Below are positions 17,871 to 26,246 of a DNA stretch of 64,000 nt, piece after piece (the stretch's first letter is position 1; each line of letters starts with the position of its first letter). The stretch is from Roseivirga sp. (GTDB taxonomy: Bacteria > Bacteroidota > Bacteroidia > Cytophagales > Cyclobacteriaceae): contig JAAWWF010000005.1 in NCBI GenBank assembly GCA_021404565.1, positions 337,663 through 401,662 on the forward strand, given 5' to 3'. Both the position numbers and the translations under genes were made by a program. Under the pieces are notes generated by a model. That model was not told the DNA's origin. It saw only the letters and a program-made list of their open reading frames with translations, and searched no databases.

Positions 17871-18356
17871 TTAGCTATTCAAAATCTCTTCAATCTGCTT
17901 TAGATGATGCTTGAGATGCATCACATAGTCACCCATAAAATAGTCCAGGCTCGTGGGTAAGTCCTCTGGTACTGTATGGAAGGCCACTTTGTGCAGATTA
18001 TGCTTTGTCCTTGCCAGGGTACGCACTTCATCTGGCATTTTTTCCATTAGGTGGGCCAAATGAAGATTATATCCTCTCCAGAGAATCAGCAACTCATGCC
18101 AGTTGGCTTCCTGGTAGTTCTGTGCTTCTACCCAGCCATCCTGGCTGTATCCATCAAATACCAGATCATCGGTAAACTGTGCTCTTACAAAACGCTGATG
18201 GTTGTTAGAGGCTGAGTCAATCAGGTGCCCTATGATTTCTTTCACTGACCACTTGCCCGGAGCGGGTTTGGCGGCTACTTTATCTTCTTCTATCAGGGTC
18301 AGGTTTTGAAAAGCGTCTAGCACGCTGTCTTTCAGGTCTTGGATATATGCAGGCAT
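17871..18356 (-). CDS. DinB-family four-helix metalloprotein
   Basis: 161 residues from ATG 18356; the open frame goes further upstream but the DinB fold begins at MPAYIQDL. The family signature is visible: KPAPGKWSVKEIIGHLIDS in helix 2, with its His as a metal ligand, and DYVMHLKHHLKQIEEIL in the last helix, with further His ligands. Members are DinB/YfiT-like putative metal-dependent hydrolases or thiol transferases; the substrate is unknown. It is convergent with the MG2/plug gene 9 bp away. A second DinB protein lies at 33544-34071. Confidence 0.88.
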   Translation of the reverse strand: MPAYIQDLKDSVLDAFQNLTLIEEDKVAAKPAPGKWSVKEIIGHLIDSASNNHQRFVRAQFTDDLVFDGYSQDGWVEAQNYQEANWHELLILWRGYNLHLAHLMEKMPDEVRTLARTKHNLHKVAFHTVPEDLPTSLDYFMGDYVMHLKHHLKQIEEILNS

Positions 18357-18368
18357 GCCACAAAAGTA

Positions 18369-18395
18369 AGAAAGCCCCGTGATACGGAGCTTTCT
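18369..18395 (-). terminator. Probable terminator after the zinc-ribbon protein gene
   Basis: Arms 18369-18380 and 18384-18395 pair over 12 positions with one mismatch, loop GAT. The minus-strand tail is TTACTTTTG, only moderately U-rich. It lies 78 bp after the stop and just before the DinB ATG. Confidence 0.55.
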
Positions 18396-18472
18396 AATAA
18401 TTGAATTTATTTCAGTTAAGCTTTGATGAATTTTTGAACCGATTTTCAATGACACCATTAACCACTCCCGGG

Positions 18473-19138
18473 CTACTTCCCTTCTGGGTCCGGTAAGCCT
18501 TCCTCGGTGTATTCTATTTCCCTTTCAAATCCGGCACCGCTGTCAAAACCACGCATTACATGCCTGATCACATTTTCGTCAAAAAGTTCTGAAAACCTGC
18601 TCTTATGCACCGTATAGTAGAAGCCATAAAAACCATCTTCAGGCTCCAGGCGAGTTGATTTGTAATTGTAATGGAAGGTGTTGGGTTGAATATCAACCGA
18701 GTCGGCCCTTACATCTATCACTTTCCCCAGATAAAATTTGTATTCTGAAGTCTCTTCATCATCGTACAGGTAGTAGATGTCGTTTACCTGGGGTTCATCC
18801 AAATACCCTTCAATTTTTTTATCATCCATAAACCCGATCACAGCAAAGATGCCAATCAGCAGGGCTATGATGCCGGTACCGGAAAACATGTAAAACGGTA
18901 TTCTGACAGATGACTTGAGTTGATCTGCCATTTGTTTTACTTCGAGTGAAACCTCTTTTGGTTTCGTATCCATACCACAGTTGGCACATACAATGGTCAG
19001 CTTCTTTTTGTAGGGAAAGAGAGGAACCCAGAAAATGTGGGCGTAGGAAGCGGAGACGACCACATGTGTATTCTCAACGTTACAGGAGATACATTTTGAC
19101 CTGGAAAGGGGGATTCTTTGAGAACTTTGGAGTTCCAT
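18473..19138 (-). CDS. Zinc-ribbon membrane protein of unknown function
   Basis: 221 residues. The N-terminal half has a zinc-ribbon pair, CISC (about 16-19) and CANC (about 51-54), separated by a small beta-rich insert (VVVSASYAHIFWVPLFPYKKK). The same pattern is seen in small Bacteroidetes zinc-ribbon proteins. A single TM helix follows (about 84-104, YMFSGTGIIALLIGIFAVIGF), then an acidic soluble domain rich in Tyr and Asp. No signal peptide, so the ribbon is probably cytoplasmic. ATG start. Its partner is unknown; it is not overlapped with neighbours and has its own terminator. Confidence 0.7.
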   Translation of the reverse strand: MELQSSQRIPLSRSKCISCNVENTHVVVSASYAHIFWVPLFPYKKKLTIVCANCGMDTKPKEVSLEVKQMADQLKSSVRIPFYMFSGTGIIALLIGIFAVIGFMDDKKIEGYLDEPQVNDIYYLYDDEETSEYKFYLGKVIDVRADSVDIQPNTFHYNYKSTRLEPEDGFYGFYYTVHKSRFSELFDENVIRHVMRGFDSGAGFEREIEYTEEGLPDPEGK

Positions 19139-19204
19139 CCGTAAACAATCATAGTTTTAGTTTAATGTTGACTGACTCTATTTGGTTAAAAATCAGGTCA
19201 TTAG

Positions 19205-19246
19205 AAAAAAAAGCGCAAAGCTTCAGGGAAGGAGCTTTGCGCTTTT
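19205..19246 (-). terminator. Rho-independent terminator of the pirin gene
   Basis: A perfect 14-bp stem (19209-19222 with 19233-19246, 10-base loop) followed on the minus strand by eight T. It starts 22 bp after the pirin stop codon. Confidence 0.92.
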
Positions 19247-19267
19247 GATGCAGATGTAGTTTGCCTG

Positions 19268-19978
19268 TTAAAACTCCATGGGCACTTCCATCAATAGTAT
19301 TTCCGTATCAGTGTCGGCCGTAATTTTTACATTCCGGGTATCCGTAACACCTGCGGCATCACGCTGAAGCAATGACTCACCGGCAATAGTGGCTTCTCCC
19401 TTCAATACGAATGCGTAAAGCCCATTACCTTCTCTATTCAGGCCATAGTCGAGCGAGGTGCCTTTTACCAGGTTTCCCAGACTAAACCAGGCATCCTGAT
19501 TGATGGTCAGGGCTTCGCCTCCCTCAGGCGATACCACTGTCTGAATCCGGTTGAGCCTGTCTGCAGCCTTGTAACTTTTCTGTTCATACCTGGGTGTGAT
19601 ATCACGCTCTTTCGGAAAAACCCAGATCTGCAGAAACTCCACTGGTTGGTGCTGATTATGATTGTACTCTGAGTGGCGAATGCCACTGCCAGCTGACATA
19701 ATTTGTACATCACCTTCTCTGATTACTTCACTCTGCCCGGTGCTGTCTTTATGCTCGAGATCTCCTGCCAGGGGAATGGATATAATTTCCATATTGTCAT
19801 GAGGATGAGTACCAAAGCCCTGGCCCCCTGCCACCTTATCATCATTTAATACCCTTAAAGCACCAAAGTGGACTCTTTCAGGGTTATAATATCCGGCAAA
19901 ACTAAAACTGTGTCGGCTACGCAACCATCCATGATCTGCAAAGCCCCTGCTGTCTGATTTATGTACTACAGTATTCAT
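19268..19978 (-). CDS. Pirin-family bicupin (quercetinase-like)
   Basis: 236 residues from ATG 19978. The N-terminal cupin carries the pirin signature, with the metal ligands in FGTHPHDNMEIISIPLAG (two His and a Glu) and the second His in SGIRHSEYNHN. A second, shorter cupin follows (DYGLNREGNGLYAFVLKGEATI). Family members such as YhhW bind Fe or Cu and can cleave quercetin in vitro; the physiological substrate is generally unknown. The gene is monocistronic, with a strong terminator. A perfect palindrome 28 bp upstream of the start suggests repression by a dimeric regulator that is not encoded adjacent. Confidence 0.92.
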   Translation of the reverse strand: MNTVVHKSDSRGFADHGWLRSRHSFSFAGYYNPERVHFGALRVLNDDKVAGGQGFGTHPHDNMEIISIPLAGDLEHKDSTGQSEVIREGDVQIMSAGSGIRHSEYNHNQHQPVEFLQIWVFPKERDITPRYEQKSYKAADRLNRIQTVVSPEGGEALTINQDAWFSLGNLVKGTSLDYGLNREGNGLYAFVLKGEATIAGESLLQRDAAGVTDTRNVKITADTDTEILLMEVPMEF

Positions 19979-20005
19979 TTTGATGTTCCTTTCTTGTTTA
20001 ATTGA

Positions 20006-20029
20006 ATTTACATGTACATACATGTAAAT
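20006..20029. promoter_or_regulatory. Perfect palindromic operator candidate upstream of pirin
   Basis: Arms 20006-20016 (ATTTACATGTA) and 20019-20029 are exact 11-bp inverted repeats separated by CA. The site lies 28-51 bp upstream of the pirin ATG, where it would overlap a promoter. Its size fits a dimeric HTH repressor. Confidence 0.65.
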
Positions 20030-20202
20030 AACTTACTCACCCTTTAAATAGTTCATTTGAGGCAGGCGCAATGTTTTATGTACTTTTTAAACTTCCTTGA
20101 GGCTTCCTGTGTTCACTCATTACCTTTCGTCCTAAGGGAGACGCAGACATTTGGTGGATTTTCTACTTTTGTGCGTCTTAAAAAATGAAGAGTGCGTCAT
20201 AG

Positions 20203-20889
20203 ATGACTAAGATTAAAGTGGTGATTCCGGCTAATAACGAAGAGCAGTCCATTGGGCTGGTAGTTCGGGATATTCCAAAAGACATTGTAAGTGAGGTTGT
20301 GGTGGTTAACAATGCCTCTACTGACAACACAGTGGCTGTAGCCCGTGAGGCGGGTGCTACGGTGCTCGATGAGCCCATTCCCGGCTATGGTCGTGCCTGC
20401 CTCAAGGGAATATCGTATCTTTCAGAGCCAGGTAAACAGCCAGATATCCTGGTTTTTCTGGATGGTGATTATTCAGATTATCCTGAAGAACTCAGTGATG
20501 TCGTAGCACCCATTTTGAATGATGGAGTGGATATGGTGATTGGAAGCAGGGCTTTAGGAAAGAGAGAAGGTGGTTCTATGACCTTCCCCCAGGTTTTTGG
20601 CAACTGGCTGGCCACAAACCTGATTCGTTTGTTTTATCGGGTCAGGTTTACCGACCTGGGACCCTTCAGGGCTATTCGGTTTGATAAGCTACTGGAAATC
20701 AATATGGTGGATAAGACTTACGGCTGGACCGTAGAGATGCAGGTGAAAGCTGCCCGACATAAACTGAAAACTGCTGAGGTGCCGGTAAACTATAAAAGGC
20801 GCATTGGGGTTAGCAAGGTGTCCGGAACAATCAAGGGAACCTTTTTAGCGGGTTACAAGATTATCTGGACCATTTTTAAATACTTGTAA
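20203..20889 (+). CDS. Family 2 glycosyltransferase, dolichol-phosphate-mannose-synthase-like
   Basis: 228 residues, cytosolic GT-A fold. VVIPANNEEQSIG (about 5-17) opens the nucleotide-binding site, NNASTDNT follows, and FLDGDYSDYPEE (about 85) supplies the DxD metal site. MVIGSRALGKREGGSMTFPQ is the typical acceptor loop. No TM domain. The gene starts a three-gene glycosyltransferase operon: its TAA overlaps the next ATG by one base. TACTTTTG at 20164-20171 matches the -7 element and leaves a short leader. It probably makes a lipid-linked sugar donor for the following enzymes (inferred). Confidence 0.87.
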   Translation: MTKIKVVIPANNEEQSIGLVVRDIPKDIVSEVVVVNNASTDNTVAVAREAGATVLDEPIPGYGRACLKGISYLSEPGKQPDILVFLDGDYSDYPEELSDVVAPILNDGVDMVIGSRALGKREGGSMTFPQVFGNWLATNLIRLFYRVRFTDLGPFRAIRFDKLLEINMVDKTYGWTVEMQVKAARHKLKTAEVPVNYKRRIGVSKVSGTIKGTFLAGYKIIWTIFKYL

Positions 20890-22376
20890 TGTACTGGTTA
20901 GAATTAATCGTATTGACTTTATATACCGGGGCGCTGTCCTTCATTTTTCTGTACAGCCTGTCTCAGTTAAACCTTGTTTACCTTTTCAGAAAGGCGAAGC
21001 GCAAGGGCTTGCTCCCTGATGAGCCTCAGGTTCCTGAAAGCTATGATCACCCCATGGTTACCGTGCAACTACCGGTATACAATGAATTGTATGTGGTAGA
21101 GCGACTGATTGATGCCGTGGCAGCTTTCGACTGGCCTAAAGACCGCCTGGAAATTCAGGTGCTGGATGACTCCAATGATGAAACGGTTCAGCTTATTGCA
21201 GCTAAGGTAGAAGAATGGCAGCAAAAGGGGCTTGATATACAACAGGTGAGAAGACCTGAAAGAAAAGGCTTTAAAGCCGGGGCATTGCAGTATGGTATAG
21301 AGATCTCCAAGGGGGAGTATTTCGCCATATTTGATGCTGACTTTGTTCCCGAGAAGGATTTCCTGAAAAAGACCGTTCCTCACTTTGAAAAGGATGAAAA
21401 AATTGGCGTGGTCCAGTCACGCTGGGGGCATCTGAATAAGGAGTACTCTATGCTTACCAGGCTGCAGGCTTTTGGTTTGAATACGCACTTCTTTGTTGAG
21501 CAAAACGGGCGTTCCAGCGGCAAGCACTTCCTCAACTTTAACGGCACAGCCGGGGTATGGAGAAAGTCTTGTATTCTGGATGCCGGTGGCTGGAAGGCCG
21601 ATACACTTACTGAAGATCTTGATTTGAGCTATAGGGCTCAGCTAAAGGGCTGGGAGATATTTTACGTGTCTAATACCGTAGCACCGGCTGAACTTCCGGC
21701 TGCTATGGGAGCCATCAAATCCCAGCAGTATCGCTGGACTAAAGGAGCGGCTGAAACGAGTCGCAAACTGCTGCCGAAAGTGCTCAAGGCTAAATTGCCC
21801 ATTGGCACTAAGTTTCATGCTACCTTTCATTTGTTAAACTCCGCGATCTTTATCTGTATCGTGCTGACGGCCTTTTTAAGCGTACCGGTGCTGTTCATCC
21901 GAAACCTGTCTTCGGGCTGGCAAACTCTGCTCAACATTTCTACAATCTTCCTGCTTGGCTATGTTTTCCTGGTTATTTTCTATTGGAATGGCTTTAAGGA
22001 AGAAAAGCAAAGTTTCTGGCAGACACTAAAAGATTTTGTGCCGCAGATGTTTATGCTCCTGTCCGTTTTCCTGGGGCTAAGTGTGCATAACGCGGTGGCA
22101 GTAATGGAGGGATTGATTGGAAAGAAGACTCCCTTTGTAAGGACTCCCAAGTTCAACATCACAAAAAAGGAGGGTGGCTGGAAAGGCAATAAATACTTCA
22201 GCCGCAAGATCAACCCCTTGACCATGTTGGAAGGGTTCCTGTCTCTTTATTTTATCGGAGGTTTGGGTCTGGCGTTCTATTTCAATGATTTTGCCCTTCT
22301 TCCATTCCATATTTTGCTTAGTTTAGGTTTCCTGTTGGTATTCTATTATACCATACGGCATACACGACATGCTTAA
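20889..22376 (+). CDS. Processive family 2 glycosyltransferase, cellulose-synthase-like membrane enzyme
   Basis: 495 residues. TM1 at about 3-25; cytoplasmic GT-A domain with VTVQLPVYNE, LEIQVLDDSNDET, the DAD motif in FAIFDADFVPE, TEDLDLSYRA and the QQYRW (QxxRW) motif that marks processive or large-product GT2 enzymes. TM helices follow at about 310-335, 350-370, 385-405 and 445-490. This is the layout of ceramide glucosyltransferase/CsA-like proteins. Coupled on both sides (1-bp overlap with the upstream GT, 8-bp overlap with the downstream one). Product unknown; a surface glycolipid or glycan is likely. Confidence 0.88.
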   Translation: MYWLELIVLTLYTGALSFIFLYSLSQLNLVYLFRKAKRKGLLPDEPQVPESYDHPMVTVQLPVYNELYVVERLIDAVAAFDWPKDRLEIQVLDDSNDETVQLIAAKVEEWQQKGLDIQQVRRPERKGFKAGALQYGIEISKGEYFAIFDADFVPEKDFLKKTVPHFEKDEKIGVVQSRWGHLNKEYSMLTRLQAFGLNTHFFVEQNGRSSGKHFLNFNGTAGVWRKSCILDAGGWKADTLTEDLDLSYRAQLKGWEIFYVSNTVAPAELPAAMGAIKSQQYRWTKGAAETSRKLLPKVLKAKLPIGTKFHATFHLLNSAIFICIVLTAFLSVPVLFIRNLSSGWQTLLNISTIFLLGYVFLVIFYWNGFKEEKQSFWQTLKDFVPQMFMLLSVFLGLSVHNAVAVMEGLIGKKTPFVRTPKFNITKKEGGWKGNKYFSRKINPLTMLEGFLSLYFIGGLGLAFYFNDFALLPFHILLSLGFLLVFYYTIRHTRHA

Positions 22377-23685
22377 GCAAAACCCGAGAGTATCACTAGC
22401 TTATATCATCCTGGCCGTTTTCACTATTGTGATGGGCTACTATGTACAGCGCACTGAGGCCTGGCTGTTACTCGGTAGCTTTGGTCTTATGTTCATTGCC
22501 AGCCTGGTGGTGATGCGTGACACCGCAGAGGGAGAGGAGGACTTACCCTATTACTGGGGTGTTCTGATGAGATTGCTGCTGCTTTTCTCCTTTCCGGCAT
22601 TGTCTGACGATATTTATCGCTTTATCTGGGATGGCAGATTGCTTTTCAATCTTACCGACCCCTATAAGCAATTACCTTCAGAATATGTGAATCAGGGTAT
22701 TGAAGGTGTTAATCAGGCACTTTATCTTAAACTCAATTCACAGGAGTACTTCTCGGTTTACCCCCCCTTTAATCAGGTTTTCTTCTTCCTTTCTGTACTG
22801 TTGTCTCCCGATTCAGAGTTTTGGTCAGCCGTGATCTTAAGGGTGGTGATACTTGTATTCGAACTGGGCAATATCCGCCTGATCAGAAAACTGCTGAAGC
22901 ATTATCAGCTTCCACAGAAGTATGGTTTGCTCTATGCTTTAAACCCAATGATCATTCTGGAACTTACCGGAAACCTCCATTTTGAAGCCATCATGGTTTT
23001 CTTTTTACTGCTTGCTATCTGGTACTATGAGCGGAATAAGCTCCATTGGTCTGCTGTTTTCTTCGGGCTTTCTGTGGCTACAAAGTTTTTGCCCCTCATA
23101 TTCCTTCCCTTGCTGTTCAGAAAGATTGGTTTTAAGAAAACGGCCATTTACAGTTCCATCGTTATGGCCATTTTGGTGATCTCATTTTTGCCACTTATCA
23201 ATACGGCTCATATCTGGGCTATCAGGGACAGTATGGAGCTTTATTTTCAAAAATTTGAGTTCAATGCCAGTATCTATTATCTGACAAGATGGTATGGCTT
23301 TCAGGTCGCTGGTCATAATATCATTGCAGAATCTGGTAAGTGGATGATGCTTGCGACACTCGGTAGTATACTGCTCTATTCCTTTTTGGGTAAGAAAAGA
23401 CGTCTACCTGAACAAATGATGTGGGTATGGGCTCTCTATGTTCTTTTTGCCACCACGGTACACCCCTGGTACACCATACCGCTTTTAGTAATGAGTATTT
23501 TCAGCCTGAAGCAATTTCCATATATCTGGACCATTCTGGTGTTTTTCACCTATGCCAATTATCAACTCGATGGGTACTTTGAAAGACTGGAGATTGTGAC
23601 TGTAGAGTATACGATTGTTATACTGGTGGCACTCTACGAAACTTCCGGACGTTCTTTCAGGGAGAGGTTTTTCAGAACTACCTAG
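22369..23685 (+). CDS. Polytopic GT-C-type glycosyltransferase (mannosyltransferase-like)
   Basis: 438 residues with about 10-12 TM helices and no soluble catalytic domain, as in GT-C enzymes that use polyprenyl-phosphate sugars. The first extracytoplasmic loop contains the acidic motif PALSDDIYRFIWDGRL, the expected catalytic Asp region, and a second loop contains YFSVYPPFNQ. This pairing is typical of Bacteroidetes mannosyltransferase-like proteins. The 8-bp overlap with the preceding gene supports a shared pathway: GT1 makes a lipid-linked sugar, this enzyme uses it outside the membrane (inferred). The last certain gene of the operon. Confidence 0.8.
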   Translation: MLKQNPRVSLAYIILAVFTIVMGYYVQRTEAWLLLGSFGLMFIASLVVMRDTAEGEEDLPYYWGVLMRLLLLFSFPALSDDIYRFIWDGRLLFNLTDPYKQLPSEYVNQGIEGVNQALYLKLNSQEYFSVYPPFNQVFFFLSVLLSPDSEFWSAVILRVVILVFELGNIRLIRKLLKHYQLPQKYGLLYALNPMIILELTGNLHFEAIMVFFLLLAIWYYERNKLHWSAVFFGLSVATKFLPLIFLPLLFRKIGFKKTAIYSSIVMAILVISFLPLINTAHIWAIRDSMELYFQKFEFNASIYYLTRWYGFQVAGHNIIAESGKWMMLATLGSILLYSFLGKKRRLPEQMMWVWALYVLFATTVHPWYTIPLLVMSIFSLKQFPYIWTILVFFTYANYQLDGYFERLEIVTVEYTIVILVALYETSGRSFRERFFRTT

Positions 23686-23780
23686 CCACAAAAACCGATC
23701 AGGCGAAAATCTCTGACAAAGAGCCGAAAACTTCTTTGATTGGTCGAGACTTGAAGTTCTTAGTTTTTAAATTGCATTTC

Positions 23781-24650
23781 ATGTGGAACCGGGTCGTGTT
23801 GTTGATATTATTCCTGTTGCTGATATTCGATGGAATTGCTCAGCAGCCGTATCGTGCGGTGTTTTCAGGTGGTCGCGTATACCTTTCAGACGATAATAAA
23901 TTCTCCCGCGTAAAGAACGGACAGCTGATAGATGGTGCATCTCAAATAGAGTTGGTAGGAGATGCGCTGGTCGTGCTGATGGACAATGCCGGCAGACTCA
24001 CCACACTCACCCTCTCAGGAAAATATGAATTGGAGCAGCTCGATATACGCCAGGTGGGCGATTCTTCAGATTTTGTCAAATCTGTTTGGGAAACTTATTA
24101 TAACACCGATGCAGAAGCTGCAGGTGGCAAATCGGCACCTATACAAATCAGAGAATCTTCTCAAGCCCCTTTCGAGCTTTGGATTCCGAGCTCTTCTCAG
24201 TTTTATAGCAACGAGGTGATGCTTCAATGGCCGGCAGGTCAGGAACCCAATTATTCTGTAGAGTTAATTAATGAATTTGGAGAAATTTTTGAGACCACCC
24301 AGGTGGACAAGCCTGAGCTGTTACTGGATCTTGGTAGTAGCAAGCTGGTTTGGAAAGATGAAGTTACCGTGAGGGTAAGACAGCCCGGTACTGGGGTAGT
24401 CACTCCGCTGCATAGTCTGGATCGACTGGCACCCCCTGATTACGAAAAACTGGACCGTTTGATCAAGGATCATTTTCAGGATGAGGATTTTGCCATGATA
24501 CTCACAAAGGTTGCTTTTTTTGAAAATCAATGGTTGTTTGCCGATGCGATTACAGTACTATCGAAACTGAGAAAGGAGCGTAATGCGTTGATGAAGAACT
24601 TCTGGAATCGGTACCTGATCAGAAACGGATTCTATAGCTCCAGGCTATAG
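23781..24650 (+). CDS. Secreted protein of unknown function
   Basis: 289 residues from ATG 23781 (the open frame starts earlier at a TTG). Signal peptide MWNRVVLLILFLLLIFDGIAQQ. The mature part begins with beta-rich sequence (PYRAVFSGGRVYLSDDNKFSRVKNG), which looks like an Ig- or SH3-like domain. A middle segment FELWIPSSSQFYSNEVMLQWPAG resembles a fibronectin-III-like strand pair. The C terminus is helical (DRLIKDHFQDEDFAMILTKVAFFENQWLFADAITVLSKLRKERN) and TPR-like. Family not recognised. It is co-oriented 96 bp after the glycosyltransferase operon. Its 3' end overlaps the convergent GNAT gene by 19 bp. Confidence 0.7.
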   Translation: MWNRVVLLILFLLLIFDGIAQQPYRAVFSGGRVYLSDDNKFSRVKNGQLIDGASQIELVGDALVVLMDNAGRLTTLTLSGKYELEQLDIRQVGDSSDFVKSVWETYYNTDAEAAGGKSAPIQIRESSQAPFELWIPSSSQFYSNEVMLQWPAGQEPNYSVELINEFGEIFETTQVDKPELLLDLGSSKLVWKDEVTVRVRQPGTGVVTPLHSLDRLAPPDYEKLDRLIKDHFQDEDFAMILTKVAFFENQWLFADAITVLSKLRKERNALMKNFWNRYLIRNGFYSSRL

Positions 24651-25756
24651 GTGATGTGCTTTTTACCTGGCACCGCTCCAAGGCCCTTGTGGATAGCGAT
24701 CATTTTATCATTGAAATCACCTACCCAGGAAAGTTCACCCTCTTCGTAGTGGCCTCGTTCCATAGCACCAAGAAAAGCCTTGTAGGTAAGGACTGATTCC
24801 AAACCAAGCCCCTGAAATTGTGGTGAAGTACCCATTACCACTACCCTGATACGGCTGATGACCTTTTTCTTTTGGTACCAGACAAACCTGAGCTTATTCC
24901 AAAGGTTAAGCTTGCCATTGAAGTGTTTGAAAATCTGGTTGACATCTGGTAAGGCCATCAGAAAACTGGCGGGCTCACCACCTACATAAGCAAACTGTAT
25001 CAGCTTAGGGTCATGAATGGGTTTGATCTTCTTGAAGGTTTCAATTACGTACTCCTTTTTGATGGGTGTGAAGTTCTCGTGTCCAGACCAGGCCTTGTTA
25101 TAAATGAGCATAAAGTCATCAGCAAACTGATCAAATTTGGTCATGTCAAACTCCTTTACGGTTACGTTTTTACGCCTTTCGAGTACGTAGTTGGCAATTT
25201 TGACAAACCTCGGGCTTAAACCGTCACGGATATCCAGATGATTGGTCATCTGTTCCATCTTGGTCTTGAAACCATAAGATTCAAAGAACTCGCGGTAGTA
25301 CGGATGATTATAGTTCATGCCGTATGAGGGGTGCGTGAATCCTTCCACCAGGAGTCCCCAGAAATTGTCATTTTCTCCAAAGTTGATAGGCCCCAGGATG
25401 AATTCAACACCCCGTTGTACCAACCAGTCTTTGGCAGTATCGAGTAGAAAGTGAGCCGTTTTGCGATCGTTGATGGATTCAAAAAACCCAAGCCCTCCCA
25501 TACGTTTTCCTTCATGGTCGGCTTTGTTCTCGTTGATGAATGCGGCAATTCTGCCTATGAGCTTTCCCTGGTCATCACGAAGAATCCAGCGGGTGGCTTC
25601 ACCATGTGAATGAAATATGTTTTCCTTAGGGTCAAATGTGGCTTCTATGTCTTTGTCGAGAGGACAGACCCAGGCAGAATCATTCTTATAAAGCTCTCTG
25701 GAGATGTCCAGAAAGGCCTTTTGATCTTTTTTGGTTTTGACCTCAGTAAGCTGCAT
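24632..25756 (-). CDS. GNAT-superfamily N-acetyltransferase-like protein (YghO type)
   Basis: 374 residues from ATG 25756; the frame can be extended only to a TTG at 25783. It has a split layout seen in YghO-like proteins: an N-terminal alpha/beta module (KAFLDISRELYKNDSAWVCPLDKDIEATFDP), a middle GPINFGENDNFWGLLVEGF segment and a C-terminal GNAT-like module (RVVVMGTSPQFQGLGLESVLTYKAF, a pyrophosphate-binding-like loop). Cytosolic. Substrate unknown. Convergent with the secreted unknown, with 3' ends overlapping. Confidence 0.82.
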   Translation of the reverse strand: MQLTEVKTKKDQKAFLDISRELYKNDSAWVCPLDKDIEATFDPKENIFHSHGEATRWILRDDQGKLIGRIAAFINENKADHEGKRMGGLGFFESINDRKTAHFLLDTAKDWLVQRGVEFILGPINFGENDNFWGLLVEGFTHPSYGMNYNHPYYREFFESYGFKTKMEQMTNHLDIRDGLSPRFVKIANYVLERRKNVTVKEFDMTKFDQFADDFMLIYNKAWSGHENFTPIKKEYVIETFKKIKPIHDPKLIQFAYVGGEPASFLMALPDVNQIFKHFNGKLNLWNKLRFVWYQKKKVISRIRVVVMGTSPQFQGLGLESVLTYKAFLGAMERGHYEEGELSWVGDFNDKMIAIHKGLGAVPGKKHITYSLEL

Positions 25757-25804
25757 TCGTTGTTTAGTGGAACCGTCCGACAAAGAAATCTGATAATTTC
25801 TAAC

Positions 25805-25832
25805 AATCCGATCAGGAGCCGGATTTTTTTTG
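25805..25832 (+). terminator. Plus-directed terminator-like hairpin between two minus-strand genes
   Basis: Stem AATCCG (25805-25810) with CGGATT (25820-25825) followed by TTTTTT on the plus strand. No plus-strand gene ends nearby, so it may stop antisense transcription or simply be a leader hairpin of the GNAT gene. Confidence 0.35.
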
Positions 25833-25841
25833 TCGTTTAAC

Positions 25842-26246
25842 CTATTTCAGCAGCCCTTTTTCGAGCAGGTCCAGAAAGATGATTTTATCAACCGGGGCGA
25901 CAATGTCGTTTTGGCTGTAGTTGAGCCAGCGGATTTCCTCTATTTCTGATGCCGGAGCAATTTGGCCTACATAAGCACCCTGGTAGCAGGTCATCTGTAC
26001 AATTACGCCTTCGGCCCTGCCGTGCGCCTGTGCACTGAAAGTACCGTAGTAGTCCAGGCTTTGTTCATGCACCGTTACGGTGAGCTCCTCCTGAATTTCA
26101 CGTATTAGTGCTTCAGCATCAGATTCTCCGGCCTCTCTTTTGCCGCCTGGAATGTAAAAGGCGTCTTTGCCCTTAGAGCGGGCTACCAGTATTTTTCCGT
26201 CCTGAATCTCAATCCAGGCGAGCTTATCGATGAGTTTGTTATCCAC
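25842..26246 (-). CDS. Nudix hydrolase
   Basis: 134 residues. The Nudix box runs from G35 to about V57: G35-x5-E41-x7-R49-E50-I-Q-E53-E54, matching GX5EX7REUXEE; the usual Gly after EExx is replaced by Thr. It binds Mg and hydrolyses a nucleoside diphosphate linked to another moiety. The start is a GTG at 26246 that directly abuts the TAA of mutB with no gap, indicating translational coupling. Last gene of the mutA-mutB-nudix operon. A housekeeping role for CoA or adenosylcobalamin-related nucleotides is possible but not shown. Confidence 0.9.
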   Translation of the reverse strand: MDNKLIDKLAWIEIQDGKILVARSKGKDAFYIPGGKREAGESDAEALIREIQEELTVTVHEQSLDYYGTFSAQAHGRAEGVIVQMTCYQGAYVGQIAPASEIEEIRWLNYSQNDIVAPVDKIIFLDLLEKGLLK

